Positions 9,309 to 16,220 of a stretch of 64,000 bases of DNA are shown one piece after another. The stretch lies in contig NZ_JAPDNT010000003.1 of the NCBI RefSeq assembly GCF_025989185.1, positions 310,001 through 374,000 of the forward strand, read 5' to 3'. The translations under genes were made by a program, and so were the position numbers. How positions within the stretch are numbered: position 1 is the first letter of the stretch; each line of letters starts with the position of its first letter. Below the pieces are notes generated by a model, which saw only the letters and a list, made by a program, of their open reading frames with translations, did not search any database and was not told the origin of the DNA. Source of the DNA: Limobrevibacterium gyesilva. Its GTDB lineage: Bacteria; Pseudomonadota; Alphaproteobacteria; Acetobacterales; Acetobacteraceae.

Positions 9309-9553
9309 ATGGCCGGGTTCCGTTCGCTGGATGCATTGGTCAGGGCACGGTTGCGCCAATGGCCACAGCGGCCACCCGGAATCGGTCCGACGCGACATGG
9401 CGCCGGCGGTTGGTTGCGCGGACGACCCGCCGATACATCAGGAGAGTCGCATCCGTTCCTCAAGCTGCCTGGCAGCGACCGCTTGCGCACGCTGCCCGAT
9501 GGTCTCTGGCTCAATTTCGGCGGCACCTCCGTGGACCCTTTCGTGGATATCTT
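9309..9553 (+). pseudogene. 5' part of a host gene split by the transposon (unknown function)
   Basis: The frame starting MAGFRSLDALVRARLRQW (ATG 9309, GGAGG eight bases upstream; an earlier ATG lies at 9294) runs to PFVDIF and is then cut by the transposon end at 9554. In the present sequence it would run three codons into the element and stop at 9564-9566. Removing the element and one target copy joins it in frame to the fragment at 13301-13724, giving ...DPFVDIF-AIEACGSL... The family is not recognised. The protein is soluble-looking and has no signal peptide. Confidence 0.8.
9546..9553. repeat. left target-site duplication of the transposon
   Basis: GATATCTT, identical to 13293-13300 directly after the other end of the element. 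Eight bases is the duplication length known for IS1595-family insertions. Confidence 0.92.
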
Positions 9554-9579
9554 CGGTATTATGTAGCAACGGCCACCAT
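9554..9579. repeat. left terminal inverted repeat
   Basis: Starts CGGTATTATGTAGCAACG and ends CCACCAT. It matches the reverse complement of 13267-13292 at 25 of 26 positions (G versus A at position 19). Confidence 0.92.
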
Positions 9580-9621
9580 CGAAACAACACCGCCACCGGA
9601 ACGGCCGGCTACCATTCCGGC

Positions 9622-10080
9622 ATGGTAGATAGCGAACTCACCAAACTCCGCCGTGCCCGCGCCAGGGTCCACGCGAACCTCCGCAAGCTGGAACCACTGA
9701 TCGCCAGCTACTACGCCAAGGCAGCAGACTTGGAGGCGCGGATACAGGCGCTAGCGCCGGAACTGAACCTCCCGCCTCGCCGCTACGCCCCGAACCCTGT
9801 GTTTGCCCGCGGTGAGCTGCCGCGCCTGGCTATGAGCATCCTGCGGGCCGCTGGGAAGCCGCTATCGACACGCGAGGTCGCCGTCCGGGCGCTGGCCGCG
9901 AAGGGCGTCACGCTGCCGGATCGGCGGACGTTGAAGGTCACGCGGCTGCGGCTGCAGAACACGTTTTCAGCGTGGCAGAAGCGTGGGTTGACGGTGCGGG
10001 TGGGAAGCGGGAGGGAGGGGAAGCGGGGATTGGCTCAGGACTTAGGGCCTGGGATCGGACAGTTTTTGATAAAATCGTGA
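9622..10080 (+). CDS. transposon passenger protein, coiled coil plus winged-helix-like
   Basis: A 152-residue protein, not assigned to a named family. ATG 9622 was chosen because the frame upstream merely shadows the split host gene and crosses the transposon end. Residues about 3-45 are rich in Lys, Arg, Glu and Leu with coiled-coil periodicity (ELTKLRRARARVHANL). Residues 65-120 look like a small winged-helix domain (LSTREVAVRALAAKGV followed by LKVTRLRLQNTFSAWQKRG), so DNA binding is a reasonable inference. It converges on the Abi gene and the two overlap by 46 bases at their 3' ends. A role in control of the element or of the Abi gene is possible but unproven. Confidence 0.65.
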   Translation: MVDSELTKLRRARARVHANLRKLEPLIASYYAKAADLEARIQALAPELNLPPRRYAPNPVFARGELPRLAMSILRAAGKPLSTREVAVRALAAKGVTLPDRRTLKVTRLRLQNTFSAWQKRGLTVRVGSGREGKRGLAQDLGPGIGQFLIKS

Positions 10081-10790
10081 AACGTGTCCCGCTCCTTTAG
10101 CCAGGATAAGAAGTCTGGGTTCATCCAAGAAAGCAAAAGGCACATGTCTTCGTGCCTCTTTAAGAGCATTTCCCCAAGCTTTTCTTTGTGTGACCCAAGT
10201 AGATGCTCATGGTGCGCGATTCTGTTTCTCAATTTTGTTAAGCGCTGGACCCTGTCGTTTATCGTCTTAAGACTTTCCCTGACATCCTTTGTCGAAGGAG
10301 CAAAGGGAAATGCGAGGTGAAGCCTCTTTGCCCAAAAAAGGGCACCATATTCTGGCTTGCAGACCTCTCTCCACAGACCTAGCGACGTAGAGGCGATGAA
10401 ATCTGGCTCACTTGGGATCAAGCCATTCCTGCCTTCTTGGGCTTTTTCAAAGGCCTTTCGAACCGCGCGCTGTATCTCTCCGTTATATCCAGTAAATTTG
10501 GGAGTTCGGAACCAATCTGTCCCGAACTTATCTCTTATCGCTGAAGATATACTGTTGCGAAGGCAAATCTCGAATTGCTGCAACAACATATTAAAGGACG
10601 CGCCGACTTCATGGTTCCAGCAATAAAGGGATAGCGCTCCTTCGTTGTTTCCAACGCCGACTCTCTGAAAATACTTTGTTAACCTTTCTGGGCTTAGGCA
10701 CTGCACTATCAGATCTGGCGTATATTTCTTATCGAGACTTTGTGATGCATTTGTGCAATTCCCCTGTTGACCAAAGCCGCCGATGTCCAT
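10035..10790 (-). CDS. Abi-like (abortive infection) HEPN-domain protein
   Basis: A 251-residue protein. RNRIAHHEHLL at about residues 188-198 has the Rx4H catalytic pattern of HEPN ribonucleases in the form typical of Abi_2/AbiD/AbiF proteins. An upstream FNMLLQQFEICLRNSI segment matches the N-terminal helices of the same group. Known members stop phage growth by killing or arresting the infected cell, probably through RNA cleavage. No separate antitoxin is obvious; the convergent HTH-like gene is the nearest candidate partner. The coding DNA is less G+C-rich than the host genes. It lies inside the IS1595 transposon and in the same direction as the transposase, 147 bases downstream of its stop. 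Confidence 0.8.
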   Translation of the reverse strand: MDIGGFGQQGNCTNASQSLDKKYTPDLIVQCLSPERLTKYFQRVGVGNNEGALSLYCWNHEVGASFNMLLQQFEICLRNSISSAIRDKFGTDWFRTPKFTGYNGEIQRAVRKAFEKAQEGRNGLIPSEPDFIASTSLGLWREVCKPEYGALFWAKRLHLAFPFAPSTKDVRESLKTINDRVQRLTKLRNRIAHHEHLLGSHKEKLGEMLLKRHEDMCLLLSWMNPDFLSWLKERDTFHDFIKNCPIPGPKS

Positions 10791-10876
10791 AACGTCCGTC
10801 CCGTGCTCCCCGGGAGCGTTTTCCCTGCGTCCCCTGTTAGGGTCGCAAATCCCCGGCGGACAAAAGCTACCCTTAT

Positions 10877-10901
10877 CAGCCGCCTCCGCAAGGGGCGGCT
10901 G
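10877..10901. terminator. hairpin between transposase and Abi gene
   Basis: CAGCCGCCTC pairs with GGGGCGGCTG around a CGCAA loop (one G-T pair). On the plus strand it is followed by GAATAGTTTTTAGC. On the minus strand it lies 36 bases past the transposase stop. It could limit read-through in either direction. Confidence 0.5.
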
Positions 10902-10937
10902 AATAGTTTTTAGCTACTGCATCTGTGCGCCGGCGGC

Positions 10938-11921
10938 CTACGCCTGTGCCCGCTGCCAATACCCGCAGAAATCCACGCTCGGTCGGCAAGCCATCGCCAG
11001 CCCGGCAACCCGCTTGGTCTGCTCGCCGTTGGCCACCCGGCGGTTATCCTCACGCCAGCCGGCTTCCTGGGCGTAGCGGACCAGATAGGCGCCCGCGATG
11101 TGGTGGTGATGGCCGATCTCGGCGCGGCGCATGCGGCTAAAGAACTCTTCGGCGCCGTTCGTGTAGACGCCTGAGCTGGTGCTGTAGAGGCTCTGGTGGT
11201 CGATCCGCTGCATGGCGAAGCGGGCCTGCAGGTCGTTCCATGAGCCGGCTTCGTCGGCCTGGATCTCAGTCCCCTTGCCGACGCGCGACGCGATGAAGCC
11301 CAGGGCGGCGGCCTCTGAGCGGAACACGGCCGGCAGGGTGCGGCCACCGCGCTCCCGGATCACAACCACAACCTGCCGCTTGCCGTTCTGGTTCTTGGCA
11401 AGGCGGCGATCCCGGCGGTTCTCTTTGTGGTTGGCCGGCTTGATGTAGCCGCCGAAGTAGGCGCCATCGACCTCAACCGTTTCGCCGTCGCCGCCCAGGT
11501 GCAGCCCCTTCAGCTCAGACGCCATCGCCTCGCGCAGCTTGTGGGCCAGGACGAAGGCCGTCTTGTATTGGACGTCCAGATCACGAGACAGCGCCAGGGC
11601 GCTCTTGCCCTTCACCTCGTTGCAGAAGATGGCGATGGCCGCCAGGTAGTTCCGCAGCGGCATCTTGTGGAAGGCGAACAGGGTGCCGCTGGTGATGCTG
11701 AAATCCTTGCGGCAAGCCTTGCAGCGGAACCGCAGCGCGCCAGACGGCCGGCGAGCCTCATAAACGGTCGGGCATTCGCAGTGCGGGCAGACCGGCTTGC
11801 CATTGGTAGCGGCCCAGCGGATCGCCTTGAACGTCGCCTCCACCTGGCCGTCCGTCATCCGCATGACCTGGCCGATGCTGAGGCTGCGGGAGGCAGCGGA
11901 GAGGAGGAAGTGCTGCGACAT
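10938..11921 (-). CDS. IS1595-family transposase
   Basis: A 327-residue, full-length ISXO2-like transposase. A zinc-binding N-terminus is visible (C45/C48 in CPHC, C67/C70 in CKAC), preceding KDFSITSGTLFAFHKMPL, which is a family hallmark. The catalytic core has D152 in VEVDGAYFGG, D223 in IQADEAGSW, and the third acidic/amide position in the YTNGAEEFFSRMRR segment (N255, E258, E259), followed by HHHHIAGAYL. The protein cuts and inserts the element whose ends are at 9554 and 13292. No frameshift or stop interrupts it, so the element may be active. It is divergent from the DUF6471 gene across a roughly 107-base control region. Confidence 0.95.
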   Translation of the reverse strand: MSQHFLLSAASRSLSIGQVMRMTDGQVEATFKAIRWAATNGKPVCPHCECPTVYEARRPSGALRFRCKACRKDFSITSGTLFAFHKMPLRNYLAAIAIFCNEVKGKSALALSRDLDVQYKTAFVLAHKLREAMASELKGLHLGGDGETVEVDGAYFGGYIKPANHKENRRDRRLAKNQNGKRQVVVVIRERGGRTLPAVFRSEAAALGFIASRVGKGTEIQADEAGSWNDLQARFAMQRIDHQSLYSTSSGVYTNGAEEFFSRMRRAEIGHHHHIAGAYLVRYAQEAGWREDNRRVANGEQTKRVAGLAMACRPSVDFCGYWQRAQA

Positions 11922-11928
11922 CTGTCAG

Positions 11929-12008
11929 ATCCGTTAGCTTACAGACAGATGTGTATGCTTTTCCGGGAGCACTTGCAATAAGAAAACGAACGGATATGTT
12001 AGCTTTCA
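11929..12008. promoter_or_regulatory. divergent control region with repeated GTTAGCTT-CAG boxes
   Basis: GTTAGCTTACAG (11933-11944) and GTTAGCTTTCAG (about 11998-12008) are near-identical direct repeats in the short gap between the divergent transposase and DUF6471 genes. ATCCGTT and its complement AACGGAT also flank the boxes. An operator for a transposon-encoded regulator is plausible; this is inference from position and symmetry only. Confidence 0.3.
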
Positions 12009-12028
12009 GTCGAATCAGTGAGGCCGGA

Positions 12029-12265
12029 ATGGCTGGCAGCAGCGACAGGTGGGCCGACCATGCGAAGCGCCACCTCAAGGCGGAGCTCAAGCGTGCCGAT
12101 GTTGGCTACGCGGAGTTGGCTCGTCGCCTGACCGAAATGGGATTGCCCGAAACTGAGGGCTCGGTGACAGTCAAGATAAACCGAGGGGCGTTTCCGGCAT
12201 GGTTTCTGTTCGCCGTCATGAAGGCAATTGGAATAAACGTCTTGCGTGTGGAGGAATGGTTTTAG
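12029..12265 (+). CDS. DUF6471 domain protein (small HTH-like)
   Basis: A 78-residue protein covering one DUF6471 domain: WADHAKRHLKAELKRADVGY, AELARRLTEMGLPETEGSV, then KINRGAFPAWFLFAVMKAIG. The helix arrangement resembles a lambda-repressor-like DNA-binding domain, so a regulator is the natural guess. ATG 12029 is preferred, with GAGG upstream; the frame is open to 11951 but without a ribosome site. The 3' end overlaps the start of the following membrane protein gene by ten bases, suggesting coupled translation. It is divergent from the transposase, so it could control transposition. Confidence 0.75.
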   Translation: MAGSSDRWADHAKRHLKAELKRADVGYAELARRLTEMGLPETEGSVTVKINRGAFPAWFLFAVMKAIGINVLRVEEWF

Positions 12266-13173
12266 GGCTCATCCTGGCATCGCAGGCGTTCGCAGTTGTC
12301 CTAGACCCACCAATTCCAAGTAGCCGGGACGCCCAGAGCAAACATCAAGACGCCGCCGCAGACCATCATTACGACCCCCAAGACACACAGCGCGGCACCC
12401 GCGCGACGCCTATCGTCGTTGAGATACATCAGCCCGAGCATCAAAGGCCCATTGCTACCCAGACCGAGAAAGAGGGCGAGTGGTATGCGAGTCCAGACTG
12501 GTGGGTGGCTGGGTTTACGGGCGCGTTGTTCTTCGCGACTGTCGGCTTGTGGGTGTTCACCGGTATGCTGTGGAACACTACTAAAAAAGCCGTACGAGAT
12601 GGGGAGCTGGCCGTTGCCGCCGCGACAACAGCAGCTAAAGCCGCAGTCAAGCAAGCCGATGTCGCTGAGCAAACAGCGGAAAAGCAACTCAGAGCTTATC
12701 TGTGTCTTTCTCCAGCGAGCATGATTGTGGTCAAGCCCGGGGAAGAGCTCACTTGCTCTATCTCGATTACAAACCAGGGCGCCACGCCCGCATCTAATGG
12801 GATCGTCGTTTTTGGCTTCAGCGTTTGCCGACCTCTTGGAGATAACGATTATTACGTCCCGATCGAAAACGTAATCATCTCCAAGTCTCCGATTATACTC
12901 GCTGCCAATTCGCAGCCATATCCGCTCGTTCTTAAAGACGGCACACCACTTTCCGGTCTCAATTTTATGCGAATACAGAGTGGAGACAATATTATTGTAA
13001 TTGCCGGCGTTGTTCGGTACAAAGATATTTTTGGGATTGAGAGATATACTTGTTTTAATTACTCCTATAACTGGGATCAGATGCTGAAAGTGGATGACAT
13101 GATTGTGAAAGACGGCTTTGTAGGCGCTCAAGGGCCGGCCACTTTCAGCATGTGCGGGAACGACATGGACTAG
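12256..13173 (+). CDS. transposon passenger membrane protein, function unknown
   Basis: About 305 residues. The likely start MVLGLILASQAFA would form a short signal or anchor, but GGAGGA abuts the ATG so the start is uncertain. After a polar stretch comes EWYASPDWWVAGF and a transmembrane helix (TGALFFATVGLWVFTGMLW), an alanine/lysine-rich helix (AVAAATTAAKAAVKQADVAE) and a C-terminal beta-rich domain with ITNQGATPASNG, reminiscent of an Ig-like fold. The 3' half is A+T-rich relative to the host. Such proteins occur as unnamed membrane proteins in many proteobacteria. A link with the Abi gene is only positional. The stop is 93 bases inside the transposon right end. Confidence 0.65.
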   Translation: MVLGLILASQAFAVVLDPPIPSSRDAQSKHQDAAADHHYDPQDTQRGTRATPIVVEIHQPEHQRPIATQTEKEGEWYASPDWWVAGFTGALFFATVGLWVFTGMLWNTTKKAVRDGELAVAAATTAAKAAVKQADVAEQTAEKQLRAYLCLSPASMIVVKPGEELTCSISITNQGATPASNGIVVFGFSVCRPLGDNDYYVPIENVIISKSPIILAANSQPYPLVLKDGTPLSGLNFMRIQSGDNIIVIAGVVRYKDIFGIERYTCFNYSYNWDQMLKVDDMIVKDGFVGAQGPATFSMCGNDMD

Positions 13174-13266
13174 CAGGCTTAACAGGATTGAAGCGCACAA
13201 CCGAACCGCAGCCACTATACCTCTGCCTGAGAGGGGGTGATCGGTGCGGCTCGGCACCAATCCGCC

Positions 13267-13292
13267 ATGGTGGTCGTTGCTACATAATACCG
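13267..13292. repeat. right terminal inverted repeat
   Basis: ATGGTGGTCGTTGCTACATA continues to AATACCG at 13292. It is the reverse complement of the left end with one mismatch. Confidence 0.92.
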
Positions 13293-13300
13293 GATATCTT
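13293..13300. repeat. right target-site duplication of the transposon
   Basis: GATATCTT, identical to 9546-9553. Confidence 0.92.
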
Positions 13301-13724
13301 CGCCATCGAGGCCTGCGGCTCGCTGCAGAACCTGCTGGACAAGCGCTCCCGCTTCGCCCCCAGCACCCACTCGCTGCTGGCGGTATGTCCGGTGCCCTGG
13401 CTGCTCGCCGCGATCACCCCGACGGACCCCACACCGCGCTGGCAGGCCACCGGCGTGTTGCGCCATGAGCCGGCCATGCCGCTCAGCCTGCCCGTGCGCG
13501 ACATCCGCGTGATGTACGCCCTGAAGGATCGCCACTACCAGGGCTTCGCGGAAAGCCAGGTGCCGCATCCGCACGAGTATTTCGTGCCCATGGACGCCCT
13601 GACCGCCAAGGACGCGCCGGAAAACCCGGCCATGCAGGCCCTGGTGTCCCGCGCCTCCGCCTCCGCCAACTTCCTGACCCAGCCTGAGAGCAATATCGCT
13701 ATAGGTGGAATCACCGGGCGGTAA
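13301..13724 (+). pseudogene. 3' part of the split host gene (unknown function)
   Basis: The frame continues from the 5' part as AIEACGSLQNLLDKRSRF and includes VPWLLAAITPTDPTPRW, PVRDIRVMYALKDRHYQGF and HEYFVPMDAL. The rejoined gene would be 669 bases, 222 residues. No family is recognised; there is no signal peptide or membrane helix. The last residues (NIAIGGITGR) and the stop codon lie inside a dispersed 104-bp repeat, so the original C-terminus may also have been altered by that repeat. Confidence 0.8.
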
Positions 13725-13790
13725 AATTTCTCGTCAAAACAATAACCTAGAGCATGAGCGGCGCTTCTGTCTGCACCGATCATGCTCTAG
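13687..13790 (+). repeat. 104-bp dispersed palindromic element, copy 1
   Basis: Starts AGAGCAATATCGCTA and ends CATGCTCTAG. A second copy lies inverted at 60034-60137, with about six mismatches over the whole length. The distal part is a stem-loop, AGAGCATGA...GCACCGATCATGCTCT around TTCTGTCT; in this copy the stem has two mismatches. The stop of the split gene and the stop of the GDPD gene both fall within it. Confidence 0.88.
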
Positions 13791-14680
13791 GGTCTGGCGA
13801 TGGCGGCCAGTGCTGCGCGGGCGACATCCGGGCGGTCGGTACACAGGCCGTCCGCTTTCCAGGCGATCAGCCGCGCCATGTCGGCGGCGGCGTTCACCGT
13901 CCAGGGGATGACGCGCAGGCCGAGCTGATGGGCCTCGGCGATCTGGTCCTGCACCAGGGTGCGATATTCCGGTGCCCAGGCTGGCGTCCAGGCCGTGGCG
14001 GAGCCGGCTTCGGCGGCAACGGCAGCGGGGACGGAGCCGCCGAAGGCGGCCGGCGTCGGGCCGTCCCACCACAACGCCGCGTGCGCCACGGTCTCCGCGC
14101 TGGTCAGCCAGACCAGCGGGATCTCCGGCCGGCGCCGGCGCAAGTGCCGCAGGCCGCGCCAGTCGAACGAGCGGACGACCAGGCGCGGCAGCGCGCCGGC
14201 GGCCTCGGCCGTGGCGACAATGATGTCGGCCATGTCGGCCGGCGGCACGGTCAGGTCCGGCCGGTCCGGCAGCGTTTTCACCTCGGCGTCGATGCGCACG
14301 CCGGCGGCGCGGGTCAGCGCGAACACCTCGGCGAGCGTCGGGATGCGCGCGCCGTCGCGTGGCGCCTGATCCGGATACAAGCCGGCGTAGCGGCTGCCCG
14401 GGCGCAGGCGGCCGACATCGTAGCGGCGCAGTTGTGCGAGCGTCAGCGCCCGGATGGCGGGGCCCGTGTTGTCGAGCCAGGCGCCGTCAGGGCCGCGGGT
14501 GATGTCAGGGTTGAGCACGGGGTCATGGGTGACCACGGCCACGCCGTCGGCGGTGACGGCGACATCGAGCTCGATGGTGTCGACGCCGATCGCGATGGCG
14601 CCCTCGAAGCCTTCCAGCGTGTTTTCGGGGAACAGGCCGCGGGCGCCGCGATGGCCCTGCAATTCGAAGATGCGTGTCAT
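13787..14680 (-). CDS. ugpQ: glycerophosphodiester phosphodiesterase
   Basis: A 297-residue GDPD-family TIM barrel that would release glycerol-3-phosphate from glycerophosphodiesters. LQGHRGARGLFPENTLEGF carries the catalytic HRG and PENT motifs. DTIELDVAVTADGVAVVTHD contains the metal-binding ExD and the second catalytic histidine. IDAEVKT supplies a further metal-ligand glutamate. There is no signal peptide, so it is probably cytoplasmic. Its stop codon lies within the dispersed 104-bp repeat. The gene is divergent from the racemase gene across 60 bases, so both promoters lie in that gap. The symbol is by similarity; a ugp transporter is not present here. Confidence 0.9.
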   Translation of the reverse strand: MTRIFELQGHRGARGLFPENTLEGFEGAIAIGVDTIELDVAVTADGVAVVTHDPVLNPDITRGPDGAWLDNTGPAIRALTLAQLRRYDVGRLRPGSRYAGLYPDQAPRDGARIPTLAEVFALTRAAGVRIDAEVKTLPDRPDLTVPPADMADIIVATAEAAGALPRLVVRSFDWRGLRHLRRRRPEIPLVWLTSAETVAHAALWWDGPTPAAFGGSVPAAVAAEAGSATAWTPAWAPEYRTLVQDQIAEAHQLGLRVIPWTVNAAADMARLIAWKADGLCTDRPDVARAALAAIARP

Positions 14681-14740
14681 GACGAAGGATGCGGTAGGCC
14701 GCGGCTTGCCATGCCGTCAAGTTCCGGCAGAGTGCGGTCC

Positions 14741-15454
14741 ATGAGCGAAAAGACGACAAGCGACAAGATGCTGGGCGTCCTCGGCGGCATGGGTCCGCTG
14801 GCCAGCGCCCAGTTCATGCTGCGCCTGACCCTGCTGACGCCGGCGGCGCGCGACCAGGACCATATTCCCGCGGTGCTGTGGTCCGATCCCCGCGTGCCCG
14901 ACCGGACCAAGGGCAAGCTGTCCGGCGGCGCCGATCCGCTGCCCTGGCTGCTGCGTGGCGTGCGCGGCCTGCGCCAGGCCGGCTGCGGGGCGATCGCCAT
15001 TCCCTGCAACACCGCCCATGGCTGGTACGAGGAGATGGCCGCCGAGGGGGTGCCGATTCTGCACATCGTCGATGCCGCCGCCGCCGAGCTGCACAAGGTC
15101 GCGCCGCGCGGAACCATCGGGGTGATGGGCACCGCGGCCACCCTCGCCATGCGCCTGTATCAGGACCGGCTGGAGCAGCAGGGCTGGACCTGCATCACGC
15201 CCACTGACGCCGAGATGGCCGGGCTGGTGTCGCCGGCCATCGCCAGCGTGAAGGCCAACCGTGTGGCCGAGGCCTACGCCCCCCTGGCCACCGTGGTGAC
15301 GTCTCTGGCCGAGCGTGGCGCCACGGCCGTGGTGCTCGGCTGCACCGAAATCCCGCTGGGGATTCAGGCCGGGCCGTACGCGACTCTGGGAGTCCCGCTG
15401 GTGGACACGATCGATGCGCTGGCCCTGGCAGCGATCGCCTGGGCCAGAAGCTAG
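14741..15454 (+). CDS. aspartate/glutamate racemase family protein
   Basis: A 237-residue protein. The two catalytic cysteines sit in IPCNTAHGWYEEM and VVLGCTEIPLGI, the standard pair for two-base racemases of the Asp/Glu/hydantoin superfamily. MLGVLGGMGPLAS is the N-terminal signature of the aspartate racemase branch. The substrate (aspartate, glutamate or another amino acid) is not decided. ATG 14741 gives the expected short lead before the first strand; ATG 14711 is an alternative with no better ribosome site. It converges with DUF2147, overlapping it by four bases. Confidence 0.88.
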   Translation: MSEKTTSDKMLGVLGGMGPLASAQFMLRLTLLTPAARDQDHIPAVLWSDPRVPDRTKGKLSGGADPLPWLLRGVRGLRQAGCGAIAIPCNTAHGWYEEMAAEGVPILHIVDAAAAELHKVAPRGTIGVMGTAATLAMRLYQDRLEQQGWTCITPTDAEMAGLVSPAIASVKANRVAEAYAPLATVVTSLAERGATAVVLGCTEIPLGIQAGPYATLGVPLVDTIDALALAAIAWARS

Positions 15455-15888
15455 CCCATCCGGCAGCCCGGGCCGATACTGCCAGTATAGGGCCTCCAGA
15501 TCTGCGTGCGGCCCAGCAGGGGCACCAGCACGTAGCCGCGCAGATGCAGGCGGCCTTCCTCATCGACGGACAAGGTGCAGTGCCAGACGCTGCCGTCCTC
15601 GGGATTGGTGATGCGGCCCGTCCAGACGCCGGGATCGCTCTCCACCGCATCGCGCAGGATGGTCAGGCCGCATTTCGGCTGGCCCGCATAGTCGACCGGT
15701 GTGCGGCCGTCGGGCAGGACCGGTTCGGCCATGCCGACGATGCGGCCGCACAGCGCGTTGCCGCACGCGGCGACCTCGATCACGCCGCCGCCATCCTCGG
15801 TCAGCCATTGCCCCGCGGGGGATGGCTGGGCACGCGCAAATGCCGTGGTGATTATCGTGAATACAATCGCTTGCAGGATGATCCGCAA
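15451..15888 (-). CDS. DUF2147 domain-containing exported protein
   Basis: A 145-residue protein. The N-terminus MRIILQAIVFTIITTAFARAQ is a signal peptide with AXA cleavage. The mature part GQWLTEDGGGVIEVAACGNALC, split by a conserved cysteine pair, then GRIVGMAEP, CGLTILRD and LRGYVLVPLLGRTQIWRP, is the DUF2147 pattern. The fold is a small lipocalin-like beta barrel in the periplasm; function is unknown. The next minus-strand gene upstream starts outside its range, with 21 bases between, so the two may be cotranscribed. Confidence 0.88.
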   Translation of the reverse strand: MRIILQAIVFTIITTAFARAQPSPAGQWLTEDGGGVIEVAACGNALCGRIVGMAEPVLPDGRTPVDYAGQPKCGLTILRDAVESDPGVWTGRITNPEDGSVWHCTLSVDEEGRLHLRGYVLVPLLGRTQIWRPYTGSIGPGCRMG

Positions 15889-15909
15889 GTAACGGTTCCG
15901 ACGCGAAGG

Positions 15910-16149
15910 TCAGCTGCAGTTGCAGCCAGGGGTCGGGCCCGTCGCGCCGCGCACCACATGGTGGTCGATCCACTCGGCCACCAGGCGCCGCGCCTCGTTC
16001 AGCGACGCCTCGGGGTGGTGGATGCGATACAGGGTGGTGCAGGCCTGGAATGCGTCCATGTCGGCATTGCCGCAGGCGCGCAGCTCACGGTACGCGACCA
16101 CCACCGCGCGCTCGCAGTTCCGGGTGATAGTGTTGAAATCACGTCCCAT
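15910..16149 (-). CDS. small conserved-looking protein, function unknown
   Basis: A 79-residue soluble protein starting MGRDFNTITRNCERAVVVAY. It is mainly helical, with a charged helix LNEARRLVAEWIDHHVV. The end is unusual (PTPGCNCS), with two terminal cysteines that could bind metal or form a disulfide. No family is recognised. The coding call rests on codon usage like its neighbours, a clean position between two minus-strand genes and a sensible protein composition. Confidence 0.6.
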   Translation of the reverse strand: MGRDFNTITRNCERAVVVAYRELRACGNADMDAFQACTTLYRIHHPEASLNEARRLVAEWIDHHVVRGATGPTPGCNCS

Positions 16150-16220
16150 CTGGTCTCGTAACTCCTGGTCGCGAACGCACGCGGTGGGGGCAGTCTAAAC
16201 GTTGCCCCTGGTCCCCGCAA

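Larger units (their letters stand above)
9554..13292 (-). mobile_element. IS1595-family transposon with passenger genes (3739 bp)
   Basis: Bounded by 26-bp terminal inverted repeats with one mismatch (9554-9579 and 13267-13292, outer end CGGTATTATGTAGCAACG) and flanked by an 8-bp direct repeat. Contents in order: a 152-residue helix-turn-helix-like protein (+), an Abi/HEPN protein (-), the IS1595-type transposase (-), a DUF6471 protein (+) and a membrane protein (+). A simple IS1595 element needs only the transposase; the other four genes are cargo. Passenger-carrying members are known in the family. Intact ends, an intact transposase and an exact target duplication point to a recent insertion. 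Several cargo genes are visibly lower in G+C than the host genes. Confidence 0.9.

Noticed and set aside
12301-13260. Minus-strand frame with hydrophobic stretches (PLALFLGLGSNGPLM, CVLGVVMMVCGGVLMFALG)
   Set aside because: It looked like a small membrane protein. However, it is antisense to the polar part of the passenger membrane protein, and antisense of polar codons gives hydrophobic residues. No ribosome site or start near the hydrophobic part.
13754-14740. N-terminal extension of the racemase frame
   Set aside because: The extension is antisense to the GDPD gene and begins in the 104-bp repeat; the racemase fold starts at 14741.
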